Shown here piece after piece: positions 54,021 through 63,022 of a DNA stretch of 64,000 nt (positions are counted from its first letter, which is position 1; the number at the start of each line of letters is the position of its first letter). The notes beneath the pieces are model-generated. The model did no database searches, was not told the DNA's origin, and saw only the letters and a list, made by a program, of their open reading frames with translations. Source of the DNA: Chromera velia (taxonomy: Eukaryota; Sar; Chromeraceae). Location: NCBI GenBank assembly GCA_018398765.1, contig JAHBMJ010000146.1, positions 62,001 through 126,000 on the forward strand, written 5' to 3'. Both the position numbers and the translations under genes were made by a program.

Positions 54021-54093
54021 GTCATCCCGGGGCTCGGCCCCGGGATCCATGCTGGTTGCGGCCTGACTGAGTTCCGGGGACAAGCCCCGGAAC
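54021..54093. repeat. Paired palindromic intergenic repeat (REP-like)
   Basis: ATCCCGGGGC-TCG-GCCCCGGGAT (54024-54046) and GTTCCGGGG-ACAAG-CCCCGGAAC (54071-54093), 24 bases apart. The flanking GTCAT and GGATCC context is of the kind often seen as dispersed repeats in alphaproteobacterial genomes. It sits between the binding-protein and permease genes, where it may lower downstream expression. Confidence 0.75.
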
Positions 54094-54140
54094 GAGGTCC
54101 GCGTTCGGGCGGATATCGCCGCATGAGGCGTCCCCGGCGC

Positions 54141-55700
54141 CTATTGCGGCTTGGCGACGTCCTGCAGCATCAGGAAGAAGGACGGCTGCAGCTTGAAGTC
54201 CTCGACCGCCGCCGTGGTCACCGCGTTCTGCTTCCAGTTGGCGACGAACACCCAGGGCGCGTCCTCCTGCACGATCTCCTGCATCTGCTTGTAGAGCTCG
54301 GCGCGTTCGTCCTGATCGGTGGCGCGGCGCGCCTGTTCGAGCAGGGCGTCGACCTCGGGGTTGGAATAGTAGCCCGAGTTGAAGCCGCCCTCCTCGGGCC
54401 AGGCCTCGGTGCGCAGCGCCAGGAAGGGCAGCGTGTCCGGATCGTTGGTCATCCACGCCATCTCGGCCATGTCCGCCTTGCCCTCGAGGCCCGGGTTCAC
54501 GCGTCCAAGGAAGGTGTTCCACTCATAGGTCTCGATCTCGACATCCATGCCGACCGCCTCAAGGTCCGCCTGGATCGCGGTGCCCATGGCGACCGGATCG
54601 AGCATGCCCGAGCCGCCCTCGGTGACGTAGAAGGTGACCGTCTCGCCGTCATAGCCGGCCTCTTCGAGCAGTTCGCGGGCGCGGTCGGGATCGTGCGGAT
54701 AGGGCTCGAGTTCCTCGTTGTAGGCCCAGGCGAAGGCCGGCGGGGTCGGGCCGGCGGCCACTTCGGCGGTGCCCTGCAGGATGTTCTCGACGATCGCCGT
54801 CTTGTCGATGGCGTAGTTGGCGGCCTGGCGCACCGCCTTTTCGGCGAACGGGCCTTCCTTCATGTTCAGGATCAGGAACCACACGTGCGGGCCGGCCTGT
54901 TCGTAGACATTGAAGTCGCCGCCGTCGCGGAACTGGGCGAGGCTGTCCGGCGGCACCTCGACCATCACGTCGATGCCGCCCGACAGCATCTCGGCGATGC
55001 GCGTGTTGGCGTCGGTGATCGGCCGGTAGACGATGCCTTCGAGATCGGGCGCCCCGTCCCACCAGTCGGCGTTGCGCTGGATGGTGACCTGGGTGTTGGG
55101 CTCCCACTCGACGAAGGAATAGGCGCCGGTGCCGGAGGGGTTGCGGCCGAAATCGGCGCCATGCTCCATCACCGCCGCCGGCGAGACGATCAGGCCGGTC
55201 GGATAGGCGAGGTTGGACAGGAACGGCGCATAGGGCTCGCCGAGCCGGAACTCGACGGTGAACTCGTCGATCACCGTGACCTCCTCGACGGCCGAGAAGT
55301 AGAAGGCCAGCGGGAACGGTCCGGTGTCGTGATAGGGGTGGTCCTCGTCGAGCATGCGGTCGAAGTTGAACTTGACCGCCTCGGCGTTGAAGGGCGTGCC
55401 GTCATGGAAGGTCACGTCCTGGCGCAGGGAGAAGGTGTAGACGGTGCCGTCGTCGGACACTTCCCAGCTTTCGGCGAGCGAGGGTTCGGGCTCCAGCGTG
55501 CCGTCCCTGTAGCGCGTCAGCCCGTCATAGAGGTTCACCAGGATGCGGAAATCGTTGACCGCCGTGACCGCGTGCGGGTCCAGCGACTTGGGTTCGGCGA
55601 TCTGGCCCACCACCAGGACGTTGGGCGGGGTCTGGGCGACGGCGGGCGCCGATATCGCCAGCGCCGCCGCGGTGAGCGCCGCAGCCAGGAAATGCTTCAT
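54141..55700 (-). CDS. Dipeptide-type ABC transporter substrate-binding protein, second importer
   Basis: Periplasmic SBP_bac_5 protein of 519 residues and first gene of the leftward operon. The ATG at 55700 follows AAGGGAG. The signal peptide KHFLAAALTAAALAISAPAVA ends before QTPPN. Then come PKSLDPHAVTAVNDFRILVN, LAESWEVSDDGTVYTFSLRQ, GTPFNAEAVKFNFDRML and SGTGAYSFVEWEPN, the standard family landmarks. The importer feeds an operon that ends with an amidase, and it faces an AmaB-type amidohydrolase gene, so small peptides, amides or carbamoyl compounds are plausible ligands. Confidence 0.93.
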   Translation of the reverse strand: MKHFLAAALTAAALAISAPAVAQTPPNVLVVGQIAEPKSLDPHAVTAVNDFRILVNLYDGLTRYRDGTLEPEPSLAESWEVSDDGTVYTFSLRQDVTFHDGTPFNAEAVKFNFDRMLDEDHPYHDTGPFPLAFYFSAVEEVTVIDEFTVEFRLGEPYAPFLSNLAYPTGLIVSPAAVMEHGADFGRNPSGTGAYSFVEWEPNTQVTIQRNADWWDGAPDLEGIVYRPITDANTRIAEMLSGGIDVMVEVPPDSLAQFRDGGDFNVYEQAGPHVWFLILNMKEGPFAEKAVRQAANYAIDKTAIVENILQGTAEVAAGPTPPAFAWAYNEELEPYPHDPDRARELLEEAGYDGETVTFYVTEGGSGMLDPVAMGTAIQADLEAVGMDVEIETYEWNTFLGRVNPGLEGKADMAEMAWMTNDPDTLPFLALRTEAWPEEGGFNSGYYSNPEVDALLEQARRATDQDERAELYKQMQEIVQEDAPWVFVANWKQNAVTTAAVEDFKLQPSFFLMLQDVAKPQ

Positions 55701-55728
55701 GACGGTCTCCCTTTCTGAACTGCCCGCA

Positions 55729-55781
55729 ATTAATCCGCAAAATTTGCCCGTTGGCAAGGATTTATCATGACAAATATTTGT
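55729..55781 (-). promoter_or_regulatory. Promoter of the second importer operon and overlapping palindromes
   Basis: On the minus strand TTGCCA (55752-55757) and ATTAAT (55729-55734) with a 17-base spacer. Directly upstream are a 16-base near-palindrome (55760-55775, one mismatched pair, centre TCATGA) and a perfect ACAAATATTTGT (55770-55781). They lie between this promoter and the divergent amidohydrolase gene and are good candidate sites for the GntR/FCD regulator of the operon. Confidence 0.5.
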
Positions 55782-55833
55782 GCATTGATAGCGGTGGAGA
55801 CGGGACCATGCATGCAATGACGACGGCAAACCG

Positions 55834-57075
55834 ATGACGGGCGGCCATCCGGCCATCGACAAGGGGCGCCTTGCGCGCCTGCTCGACGCGATCAACGGCT
55901 TCGGCCGCGATCCGGCGACGGGCGGGTTCAACCGGATCGGCTATTCGGACGCGGACATGGCGGTGCGGCGCTGGTTCGCCGAGGCGATGACCGGGCACGG
56001 GCTCGATGTGCGCACCGATGCGGTCGGGAACGTGTTCGGCCGGTTCGGGCTGTCAAAGGGGCCGTGCGTCATGGCCGGATCGCATCTGGACACCGTGCCG
56101 GACGGCGGCGCGTTCGACGGGGCGCTCGGGGTCGCGGTGGCGCTCGAATGCGTGCTGGCGATGAAGGATGCCGGGCTGACGCCGCGAACGGCGATCGAGG
56201 TGGTCGCCACGGCCGAGGAGGAGGGACGGTTCGGCGGCATGCTCGGCTCGCAGGCGATCGCCGGCGTCGTCGATCCGGACTGGCTGGATGCCGCCACCGA
56301 CAATGACGGCATCCGGCTCGTCGACGCGATGGCGGCGCAGGGCCTCGATCCGACGCGGGTGAGCGAGGCGGCATGGCGGCCGGGCGCCGTCGCTGCGTTC
56401 CTCGAACTGCACATCGAGCAGGGTCCGGTGCTGGAAGGCGCCGGCGTGCCTGTCGGCATCACCTCGGCGGTGTCGGGCGTCTGCAATCTGGAGATCACGT
56501 TCGAAGGCCAGGCCAACCATTCGGGCACCACGCCGATGAACATGCGCGCTGACGCGTTCGCCGGGCTGGCCGAGGTCGGCGCGGCGGTGCCACAGCTTAT
56601 CGCCGCTCACGGCACCGACCAGAGCCGCGTGACGATCGGCAAGGTCGAACTCTCGCCCAACCATGCGCACACGATCGCCGGCCGGGCGGTGTTCTCGGTG
56701 ATCATCCGCGACACCGACGAAACGGTGATGGTCGCCCTGCGCGACCGGTTCCTTTCGATCGTCGCCGAGACGGCCGGCCGGCACGGCCTTTCGTTCGCTC
56801 ATGACGAGAAGAGCTGGCTGGCGCCTGTCGAACTTGACGGGGGGCTGCGCGACCTTCTGGCCGGTCAGGCCGCAGCGCTCGGCCTGCCGGCGCTCGAGAT
56901 GCCGTCGGGGGCGGGCCATGACGCGCAGACCATGCAGGCGCTGTGTCCGTCGGCGCTGGTGTTCGTGCCGAGCCGGGGCGGGGTCAGCCACGCGCCGGAC
57001 GAATGGACCGAGTGGGCCGACATCGAAAAGGGCGCGGCGCTGATGCTTGCCGCGCTCGTGCAATTGGCAGGCTAG
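55834..57075 (+). CDS. Zn-dependent amidohydrolase of the AmaB/allantoate-amidohydrolase type (M20)
   Basis: A 413-residue enzyme related to N-carbamoyl-L-amino-acid hydrolase, beta-ureidopropionase and allantoate amidohydrolase. Metal ligands are visible in AGSHLDTVPDGGAFDG (His84, Asp95), AEEEGRF (Glu128-130 region) and LELHIEQGPVLE. The dimer-domain substrate loop is GQANHSGTTPMNMRADA, and the final ligand lies in GAGHDAQTM. It is divergent from the second importer, which suggests a shared regulon that opens or deformylates imported ureido or amide compounds. The exact substrate is not determined. Confidence 0.9.
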   Translation: MTGGHPAIDKGRLARLLDAINGFGRDPATGGFNRIGYSDADMAVRRWFAEAMTGHGLDVRTDAVGNVFGRFGLSKGPCVMAGSHLDTVPDGGAFDGALGVAVALECVLAMKDAGLTPRTAIEVVATAEEEGRFGGMLGSQAIAGVVDPDWLDAATDNDGIRLVDAMAAQGLDPTRVSEAAWRPGAVAAFLELHIEQGPVLEGAGVPVGITSAVSGVCNLEITFEGQANHSGTTPMNMRADAFAGLAEVGAAVPQLIAAHGTDQSRVTIGKVELSPNHAHTIAGRAVFSVIIRDTDETVMVALRDRFLSIVAETAGRHGLSFAHDEKSWLAPVELDGGLRDLLAGQAAALGLPALEMPSGAGHDAQTMQALCPSALVFVPSRGGVSHAPDEWTEWADIEKGAALMLAALVQLAG

Positions 57076-57100
57076 AGTATCCTCCTGGTCTCGCCGCCGC

Positions 57101-58276
57101 TCAGTGGTGCTGCTGCTCCTCGAGTTCGTCATCCTCGATGTCCGGCGACAGGTCCTGCGCGGCTTCGGCCAGCGGCTGGCGGGTGAAGCCCTTCACATCG
57201 CCGCTCTCGGCGAAGTCGCGCTTGATGTTGACCGGGCTGGTCGCATAGGCGGTGATCAGTTCGGCGAGCGATCGCAACGCATGGGTGTGGATGCGCTCAT
57301 AGCCGTGGCTGGCATCGACGCCGAAGGTGATCAGCGCGGTGCGCACATCGTGCCCGGCTTCGATGGCGCTGGCCGAGTCCGAGCGGTAATAACGGAAGAC
57401 ATCCTTCTGGTAGCGGATGTCGTTCTCCCCACACAGGTCGACCAGCTTCTTGGTCAGGTGGAAGTCGAACGGGCCGGTCTGGTCGGCCATGCCGACGGTC
57501 ACACCGAACTCGTCCGAGTTCTGGCCCGGCGCGGTGGTGCCGTTGTCGACGGTGACCATGGAGGCGACATTGTGCGTCAGGATCGACGAGGCGCCCACGC
57601 CCACCTCCTCGGCGATCGTGAACAGCCAGTGGATGTCGACCGGCGTCTCGACGCCGTCGTCCTGCATCGCCTTGAGCGCGGCGAGCATGACGGCGACGCC
57701 GGCCTTGTTGTCGAGGTGGCGCGAGATGATGAAGCCGTTGTCGAGGAATTCGGGCTGCGGGTCGATCGCCACGATGTCGCCGATCCCGACGCCGAGCCGC
57801 TCGATGTCCTCGCGATTGCGGGCGAGCGCGTCGATGCGGAACTCGACATAGGGCCAGCCCACCGGCAGGCTGTCGACCTCGTCGTTGAAGGTGTGGCCGG
57901 ATGCCTTCAGCGGCAGGATGGTGCCGCGATAGGCGCCGTCGCCGGCGAAGACGGTCGCCCGCGCGCCCTCGGCGAAGCGCGCCGACCAGTGGCCGATCGG
58001 GACCAGTTCGAGCCGGCCGTCGTCCTTGATCATCTTGACCTGGGCGCCGAGCGTGTCGAGGTGGGAGACGATGGCACGGGCGCCGCGTTCCTCGACACCG
58101 GGCCGGATGGCGCGGATCGCGCCGCGCCGCGTCAGTTCGACCGCAAGGCCGAACTTGCCCAGTTCGCCCGACACGTATCGGACGATCATGTCGGTGTAGC
58201 CGGTGGGACTGGGTATGGCGAGCAACGCCCTGAGGATCTCGAGCAGATAGTCGTGATCGATATGCAGGCGTGTCAT
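57101..58276 (-). CDS. M42-family peptidase of the NAGGN osmolyte cluster
   Basis: A 391-residue co-catalytic metallopeptidase of the M42 (glutamyl aminopeptidase) family in the subtype found beside asnO and ngg. Metal-site segments are SHLDTLGAQVKM, RHLDNKAGVAVML and TIAEEVGVGASS; VDNGTTAPGQNSDEF and the late SHGYERIHTHAL complete the fold. The C-terminus is acidic and ends in histidines. It starts on the last base of ngg (TGATG). It may degrade N-acetylglutaminylglutamine amide or recycle its precursors when osmotic stress ends; that role is inferred from context. Confidence 0.9.
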   Translation of the reverse strand: MTRLHIDHDYLLEILRALLAIPSPTGYTDMIVRYVSGELGKFGLAVELTRRGAIRAIRPGVEERGARAIVSHLDTLGAQVKMIKDDGRLELVPIGHWSARFAEGARATVFAGDGAYRGTILPLKASGHTFNDEVDSLPVGWPYVEFRIDALARNREDIERLGVGIGDIVAIDPQPEFLDNGFIISRHLDNKAGVAVMLAALKAMQDDGVETPVDIHWLFTIAEEVGVGASSILTHNVASMVTVDNGTTAPGQNSDEFGVTVGMADQTGPFDFHLTKKLVDLCGENDIRYQKDVFRYYRSDSASAIEAGHDVRTALITFGVDASHGYERIHTHALRSLAELITAYATSPVNIKRDFAESGDVKGFTRQPLAEAAQDLSPDIEDDELEEQQHH

Positions 58277-60105
58277 CAGCCTCTCTCCCCCGATTGTCTT
58301 ACCGATTGGCGAACGGCCTGAGGTACCGACAGGGGGAAGAGCAAGTCAACAAAGCGTTCGGCCGTCGGCTGGGGTTCGTGGTTGGCGAGCCCCGGCCGTT
58401 CGTTGGCCTCGATGAAGGCATAGTCGGCCGATCGCGGTGATTTCACCATCAGGTCGATCCCGGTGACCGGAATGTCGATGGCGCGCGCGGCCTTGATGGC
58501 GGCGTCGACGAGGGCCGGGTTCACGATGTCGGTGACGTCGTGGATCGTCCCGCCCGTGTGCAGGTTGGCCGTCTTGCGCACGGCGATCGAGGTCTCGGCG
58601 GGCGGCGTGTCGTCGAGGCCGTAGCCCGCCTCGGCGAGGGTGCGTTCGGTCTCCGCGTCGAGCGGAATGCGCGACTCGCCGCCGGTGGCGGCGGACCGGC
58701 GCCGGCTCTGGCGCTCGATCAGTTCGCGCACCGTGCGCGTTCCGTCGCCGACGATCACCGGCGGGCGGCGCACGGCGGCGGCGACGACGCGGAAATTGAT
58801 GACGATCAGGCGCAGATCCTCACCCTCGATGTATTCCTCCAGAAGCACCACGTCGGAGACGGTTCGCGCCGCCTTTATCGCCGCATCGACATCGTCGTTC
58901 GCCGAAAGCCCGACCGAGATGCCGCGCCCCTGTTCGCCGCGCGCAGGCTTGACGACGACGCGCCCGGCGCGGGCGACGAATTCGGCGATCTCGTCGGGAC
59001 TGGCGTCGGCGGAAAGCTGTTCGGGCACGCGCACGCCCGCCGCGCTGACGATGCGGCGCGTCACCGTCTTGTCGTCGCAGATCGACATGGCCACGGCCGT
59101 CGTCAGTTCGGACAGGCTTTCGCGGCACAGGATCGACCGGCCGCCATGGGTCAGCCGGAAGAAGCCCCCCTCGGCGTCGACCACCTCGACGTGGATGCCT
59201 CGCCGGCGCGCCTCGTGCGTGATGATCCGCGCATAGGGGTTGAGCGCCTCGTCGGGCTCGGGACCGGTGAACAGCGTCTCGTTGATCGGGTTCTTGCGCT
59301 TGACCGAAAAGAAGGCGACGCGCTCGAAGCCGAGCTTCTCGTAGAGCGCGATGGCCTGGTCGTTGTCGTGCAGCACCGAAAGGTCGAGAAAGGCGGCGCC
59401 GCGCGTGGCGAAATATTCGGCCAGCCGGCGCACCAGCGTCTCGCCGATGCCCGGATGGCGCGCGGCCGGATCGACGGCGAGGCACCACAGCGACGAACCC
59501 TTTTCAAGATCGCCGAACGCGTGGCCGTGATCGACGCCGGTGACAGTGCCGATCACCTCGCCGGTCTCGTTGTCCTCGGCGACGAAATAGGTGATCGCGC
59601 GGGCGTCGCGCTGCGACCAGAAGAACTCGGGCGGCACGGGCACCATGGATCGGGCCGCATAGATGCGGTTGATCGCCTCGGCGTCCGCCTGCGAGGTCAG
59701 CCGCCGGATGAAATAGCCCGTCGGGCCGCGACGCGACGGACGGTAGCGCGACAGGTCGAGCCGGTAGGTGTGCGAGGGATCGAGGAACAGTTCCTGCGGG
59801 GCGTTGGCCAGCAGCACGTGCGGGTTACGGACATAGATGGCGATGTCGCGCTGGTCGGGCTGTTCGCCGCGCAGGGCGGCGATCAGCGGCTGGGCGGCCT
59901 CGAAAGTCTGGGCGAAGACCAGCCGGCCCCAGCCGCAGTCGAGCGCGTACTCGGACTTCATCCGGTCGGTCTCGTCACCGTGCGGGGCGATGGGCGGTTT
60001 CAGCCCGCGTTCGCGCATCCGCTTGAGCCGGTGCGCGTAGGCGTCACTTGTCTGCCGCTCCCTGGGATTGGGATGGGTGCGGGATGTATCCTTGTCCTTG
60101 CCCAT
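58276..60105 (-). CDS. ngg: N-acetylglutaminylglutamine synthetase (GNAT plus ATP-grasp)
   Basis: A 609-residue two-domain enzyme. Residues about 130-270 form a GNAT acetyltransferase with acetyl-CoA motif VDPAARHPGIGETLVRRL. Residues about 320-600 form an ATP-grasp ligase (VVVKPARGEQGRGISVG, EEYIEGEDLRLIV, and a final GIDLMVKSP plus EANERPGL). The family acetylates glutamine and joins a second glutamine, giving the osmolyte precursor. It lies nine bases after asnO and overlaps the M42 gene, as in other NAGGN clusters. Confidence 0.94.
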   Translation of the reverse strand: MGKDKDTSRTHPNPRERQTSDAYAHRLKRMRERGLKPPIAPHGDETDRMKSEYALDCGWGRLVFAQTFEAAQPLIAALRGEQPDQRDIAIYVRNPHVLLANAPQELFLDPSHTYRLDLSRYRPSRRGPTGYFIRRLTSQADAEAINRIYAARSMVPVPPEFFWSQRDARAITYFVAEDNETGEVIGTVTGVDHGHAFGDLEKGSSLWCLAVDPAARHPGIGETLVRRLAEYFATRGAAFLDLSVLHDNDQAIALYEKLGFERVAFFSVKRKNPINETLFTGPEPDEALNPYARIITHEARRRGIHVEVVDAEGGFFRLTHGGRSILCRESLSELTTAVAMSICDDKTVTRRIVSAAGVRVPEQLSADASPDEIAEFVARAGRVVVKPARGEQGRGISVGLSANDDVDAAIKAARTVSDVVLLEEYIEGEDLRLIVINFRVVAAAVRRPPVIVGDGTRTVRELIERQSRRRSAATGGESRIPLDAETERTLAEAGYGLDDTPPAETSIAVRKTANLHTGGTIHDVTDIVNPALVDAAIKAARAIDIPVTGIDLMVKSPRSADYAFIEANERPGLANHEPQPTAERFVDLLFPLSVPQAVRQSVRQSGERG

Positions 60106-60114
60106 GGCCGGACC

Positions 60115-61890
60115 TCATATCCGCTGCGTCTGCAGCCACATTTCCAGAAGCGCGATCTGCCACAGTTCCGACCCGCGCAGCGGCGTGATGTGGTCGGCGG
60201 GGCTTTCGAAAAGCGCGTCGAGATAATCGTCGCGGAACAGGCCGCGTTCCCTGGCCGGCTGCGAGGTGAGCGCGTCGCGCACCATGTCGAGGAACGGACC
60301 CTGGATGTATTTGAGCTGCGGCACCGGGAAATATCCCTTCGGCCGGTCGATGACGTCGGCGGGCACGACCTTGCGGGCGGCCTCCTTCAGAACGCCCTTG
60401 CCGCCATGGGCGAGCTTGTGCTCGGGCGGGATCGTGGCGGCAAGTTCGACCAGCTCGTGGTCGAGGAACGGCACGCGCGCTTCCAGACCCCAGGCCATGG
60501 TCATGTTGTCGACGCGCTTGACCGGATCGTCGACCAGCATGACGTGGCTGTCGAGCCTGAGCGCCCGGTCGACCGGCGTCGCCGCCCCCTGCGCCATCAG
60601 ATGGTCGCGGACCAGTTCGAAGCTGACATCGCGGTCGGCAAGCCATTCGGGCGCAAGATGCTCGGCAAGGCGGACATGGCTGCGGTCGAAGAAGACCTTC
60701 GCATAGTCGCTCGCGACATCGTTGGAATTGGCGAGCGGCGGATACCAGTGGTAGCCGCCGAACACCTCGTCGGCGCCCTGGCCGGACTGGACGACCTTGA
60801 TGTGTCTGGACACTTCGCGGCTGAGCAGGAAGAAGCCGATATTGTCGTAGGACACCATCGGCTCGGACATCGCCGCGATCGCTTCGGGCAGATGCGTCAT
60901 CATGTCGGCGCCGGGCACGAAGATCTTGTGGTGGTCGGTGCCGAACCGCTCGGCGATCAGGTCCGAATAGACGAACTCGTCGCCCTTTTCGCCGTGCGCT
61001 TCCTCAAAGCCGATCGAGAAGGTCATCAGGTCCTTCTGGCCCTGTTCGGCGAGAAGTCCGACGATCATCGAGGAATCGACGCCGCCCGACAGCAGCACGC
61101 CGACCGGCACGTCGGCGACCATGCGCCGGCGCACGGCCAGGCGCAGCGCGTCGAGCACCCGGTCGCGCCAGTCCTCGGCCGTCAGGCCGCTGTCCTCGGC
61201 GCGGCGCTCATAGGGCGGGGACCAGTAGAGCCGGTCGCGCACCGTGCCGTCGGCTTCGATGGTCCGGGTGGTCGCCGGCGGCAGCTTGCGGATGCCCTTG
61301 ATGATCGTGCGCGGCGGCGGCACGACCGCGTGAAACGTCATGTAGGTGTGCAGCGCCTCGCGGTCGATCTCGGTGTCGATGTCGCCGGCCTTCAGCAGGG
61401 CGGGCAGGGTCGAGGCGAACCGAAGCGCCTTGCCGGTCTCGGCATAGTAGAGCGGCTTGATGCCGAACCGGTCGCGCGCCAGCATCAGCCTTCCCGTGTC
61501 GCGCTGGTGGATCGCGAAGGCGAACATGCCGTGGAAGCGCTCGACGCACGCCTCGCCCCATTTGTGGAACGCCTTGAGCACGACCTCGGTGTCGCCGGTC
61601 GAAAAGAAACGGTAGCCGGCGGCTTCCAGTTCATCGCGCAGTTCGGGGTAGTTGTAGATGCAGCCGTTGAAGACGATCGTCAGACCGAGTTCGGGATCGA
61701 CCATCGGCTGGCCGGCCTTTTCGGACAGGTCGATGATCTTCAGCCGCCGGTGGCCGAAGGCCGCGCGCCCCTGCGCGACGAGACCTGCGCCGTCCGGCCC
61801 CCTCGGCGCCATCGCGGCGGTCATCCGGGCCACGGTCTGGGTGTCTGCGAACTGGTCGTCGAGGCGGAATTCGCCGGCTATGCCACACAT
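60115..61890 (-). CDS. asnO: N-acetylglutaminylglutamine amidotransferase
   Basis: Asparagine-synthetase-like enzyme of 591 residues that converts the dipeptide carboxylate to the amide, yielding NAGGN. The N-terminal glutaminase has Cys2 in MCGIAGEF, GPDGAGLVAQGRAAFGHRRL and FNGCIYNYPELR. The C-terminal synthetase has the PP-loop LLSGGVDSSMIVGL, SIGFEEAHGEKGDE and SGQGADEVFGGYHWY. It is the first gene of the cluster. A leader palindrome TGCCCCG-T-CGGGGCA lies at 61933-61947. Confidence 0.94.
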   Translation of the reverse strand: MCGIAGEFRLDDQFADTQTVARMTAAMAPRGPDGAGLVAQGRAAFGHRRLKIIDLSEKAGQPMVDPELGLTIVFNGCIYNYPELRDELEAAGYRFFSTGDTEVVLKAFHKWGEACVERFHGMFAFAIHQRDTGRLMLARDRFGIKPLYYAETGKALRFASTLPALLKAGDIDTEIDREALHTYMTFHAVVPPPRTIIKGIRKLPPATTRTIEADGTVRDRLYWSPPYERRAEDSGLTAEDWRDRVLDALRLAVRRRMVADVPVGVLLSGGVDSSMIVGLLAEQGQKDLMTFSIGFEEAHGEKGDEFVYSDLIAERFGTDHHKIFVPGADMMTHLPEAIAAMSEPMVSYDNIGFFLLSREVSRHIKVVQSGQGADEVFGGYHWYPPLANSNDVASDYAKVFFDRSHVRLAEHLAPEWLADRDVSFELVRDHLMAQGAATPVDRALRLDSHVMLVDDPVKRVDNMTMAWGLEARVPFLDHELVELAATIPPEHKLAHGGKGVLKEAARKVVPADVIDRPKGYFPVPQLKYIQGPFLDMVRDALTSQPARERGLFRDDYLDALFESPADHITPLRGSELWQIALLEMWLQTQRI

Positions 61891-61932
61891 GCTCTGTTGG
61901 GTGCTCCTTGTGGATTGAAGATATTGGCCCGA

Positions 61933-61947
61933 TGCCCCGTCGGGGCA
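61933..61947. repeat. Short perfect palindrome in the asnO leader
   Basis: TGCCCCG-T-CGGGGCA lies 43-57 bases upstream of the asnO start, in the 240-base gap shared with purU. It could be an mRNA hairpin or a protein site. No other element in that gap is clear enough to call. Confidence 0.4.
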
Positions 61948-62130
61948 CCGGCTCTAACGCGGTCGTTGATCGGATGGATGTCGGTCATGGTTGTAGCGAT
62001 GTGACGGGCGAATGCAAATTCGCGCCGCCGTCGGCGTGATGATGCGGCATGTCGGCTTTGGCACTATCGGGAGGTGGCCGGGTCGGCTAAGCGCGCATTC
62101 ATCGTTCGTCCCGTCAACTTCCCGCCCCCA

Positions 62131-63018
62131 ATGAGCATCATCATCACCATCGCCTGCCCCGACCGGATTGGGATCGTCGCCAAGCTCTCGGGCGCCCTGA
62201 GCGCCCATGGCTATACCATTCTGGACAGCTCGCAGTTCTACGAGCCTTCCCCCGGCGCGCGCCGCGAGTCCGGCGAGGGCCGCTTCTTCATGCGCGTCGA
62301 ATGCGCCCAGACCGCCGACGGCGACCGCGCCGGGGATAACGCGCGCGCGCTCGAAACGTTCCTTGACGAGTTCGCCACCGCCTTCGAGGCCCGGGTGACG
62401 GTCGCCGAGAAGGATCGCGCCGTGCCGGCGATCATCATGGTGTCGAAGTTCGACCATTGCCTGCAGGACATCTGGTACCGGGTGCGCACGAAATCACTGC
62501 CGATCGACATCCGCGCGATCGTCTCCAACCATGCCGACTCGCAGGCCGATGCCGAGCGCTGGGGCATCCCCTTCCACCTGTTGCCGGTGACGCCCGACAA
62601 CAAGGCCGAGCAGGAAGACCGGCTCGAGGAACTGGTGGCCGAGACCGGCGCCGAACTGATCGTGCTGGCCCGCTACATGCAGATCCTGTCGGACGGATTC
62701 TCCAAGCGCCACTTCGGCCGGATCATCAACATCCACCACTCGTTCCTGCCCGCCTTCAAGGGCGCCAAGCCCTATCACCGGGCCTGGGACCGGGGCGTCA
62801 AGCATATCGGCGCGACCGCCCATTACGTCACGCCGGACCTCGACGAGGGGCCGATCATCGAGCAGGACACCGAGCGCGTCAGCCACACCTCCGACCCCGA
62901 CGATCTGGTCATGCGCGGCCGCGACATCGAGGCGCGCGTGCTGTCGCGGGCGATCCGGCTGCACGCGCAGGGCCGGGTGTTCATCAATGGCAGCCGGACG
63001 GTGGTGTTCCAGCCCTGA
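62131..63018 (+). CDS. purU: Formyltetrahydrofolate deformylase
   Basis: A 295-residue enzyme that hydrolyses 10-formyl-THF to formate and THF. Residues 1-80 are an ACT-type regulatory domain (SIIITIACPDRIGIVAKLSG). Residues about 90-285 are the formyltransferase-like domain with VSKFDHCLQDIWYR, ARYMQILSDGF, NIHHSFLPAFKGAKPYHRAW and GATAHYVTPDLDEGPII, including the catalytic Asn-His-Asp set. The ATG at 62131 is chosen because the ACT strand begins immediately; the frame is open 57 bases further upstream. Confidence 0.95.
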   Translation: MSIIITIACPDRIGIVAKLSGALSAHGYTILDSSQFYEPSPGARRESGEGRFFMRVECAQTADGDRAGDNARALETFLDEFATAFEARVTVAEKDRAVPAIIMVSKFDHCLQDIWYRVRTKSLPIDIRAIVSNHADSQADAERWGIPFHLLPVTPDNKAEQEDRLEELVAETGAELIVLARYMQILSDGFSKRHFGRIINIHHSFLPAFKGAKPYHRAWDRGVKHIGATAHYVTPDLDEGPIIEQDTERVSHTSDPDDLVMRGRDIEARVLSRAIRLHAQGRVFINGSRTVVFQP

Positions 63019-63022
63019 AATT

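Noticed and set aside
58540-62004. Long plus-strand open frame of more than 1100 codons
   Set aside because: Antisense to ngg and asnO, with a composition rich in Arg, Asp and His typical of a complement-strand artefact.
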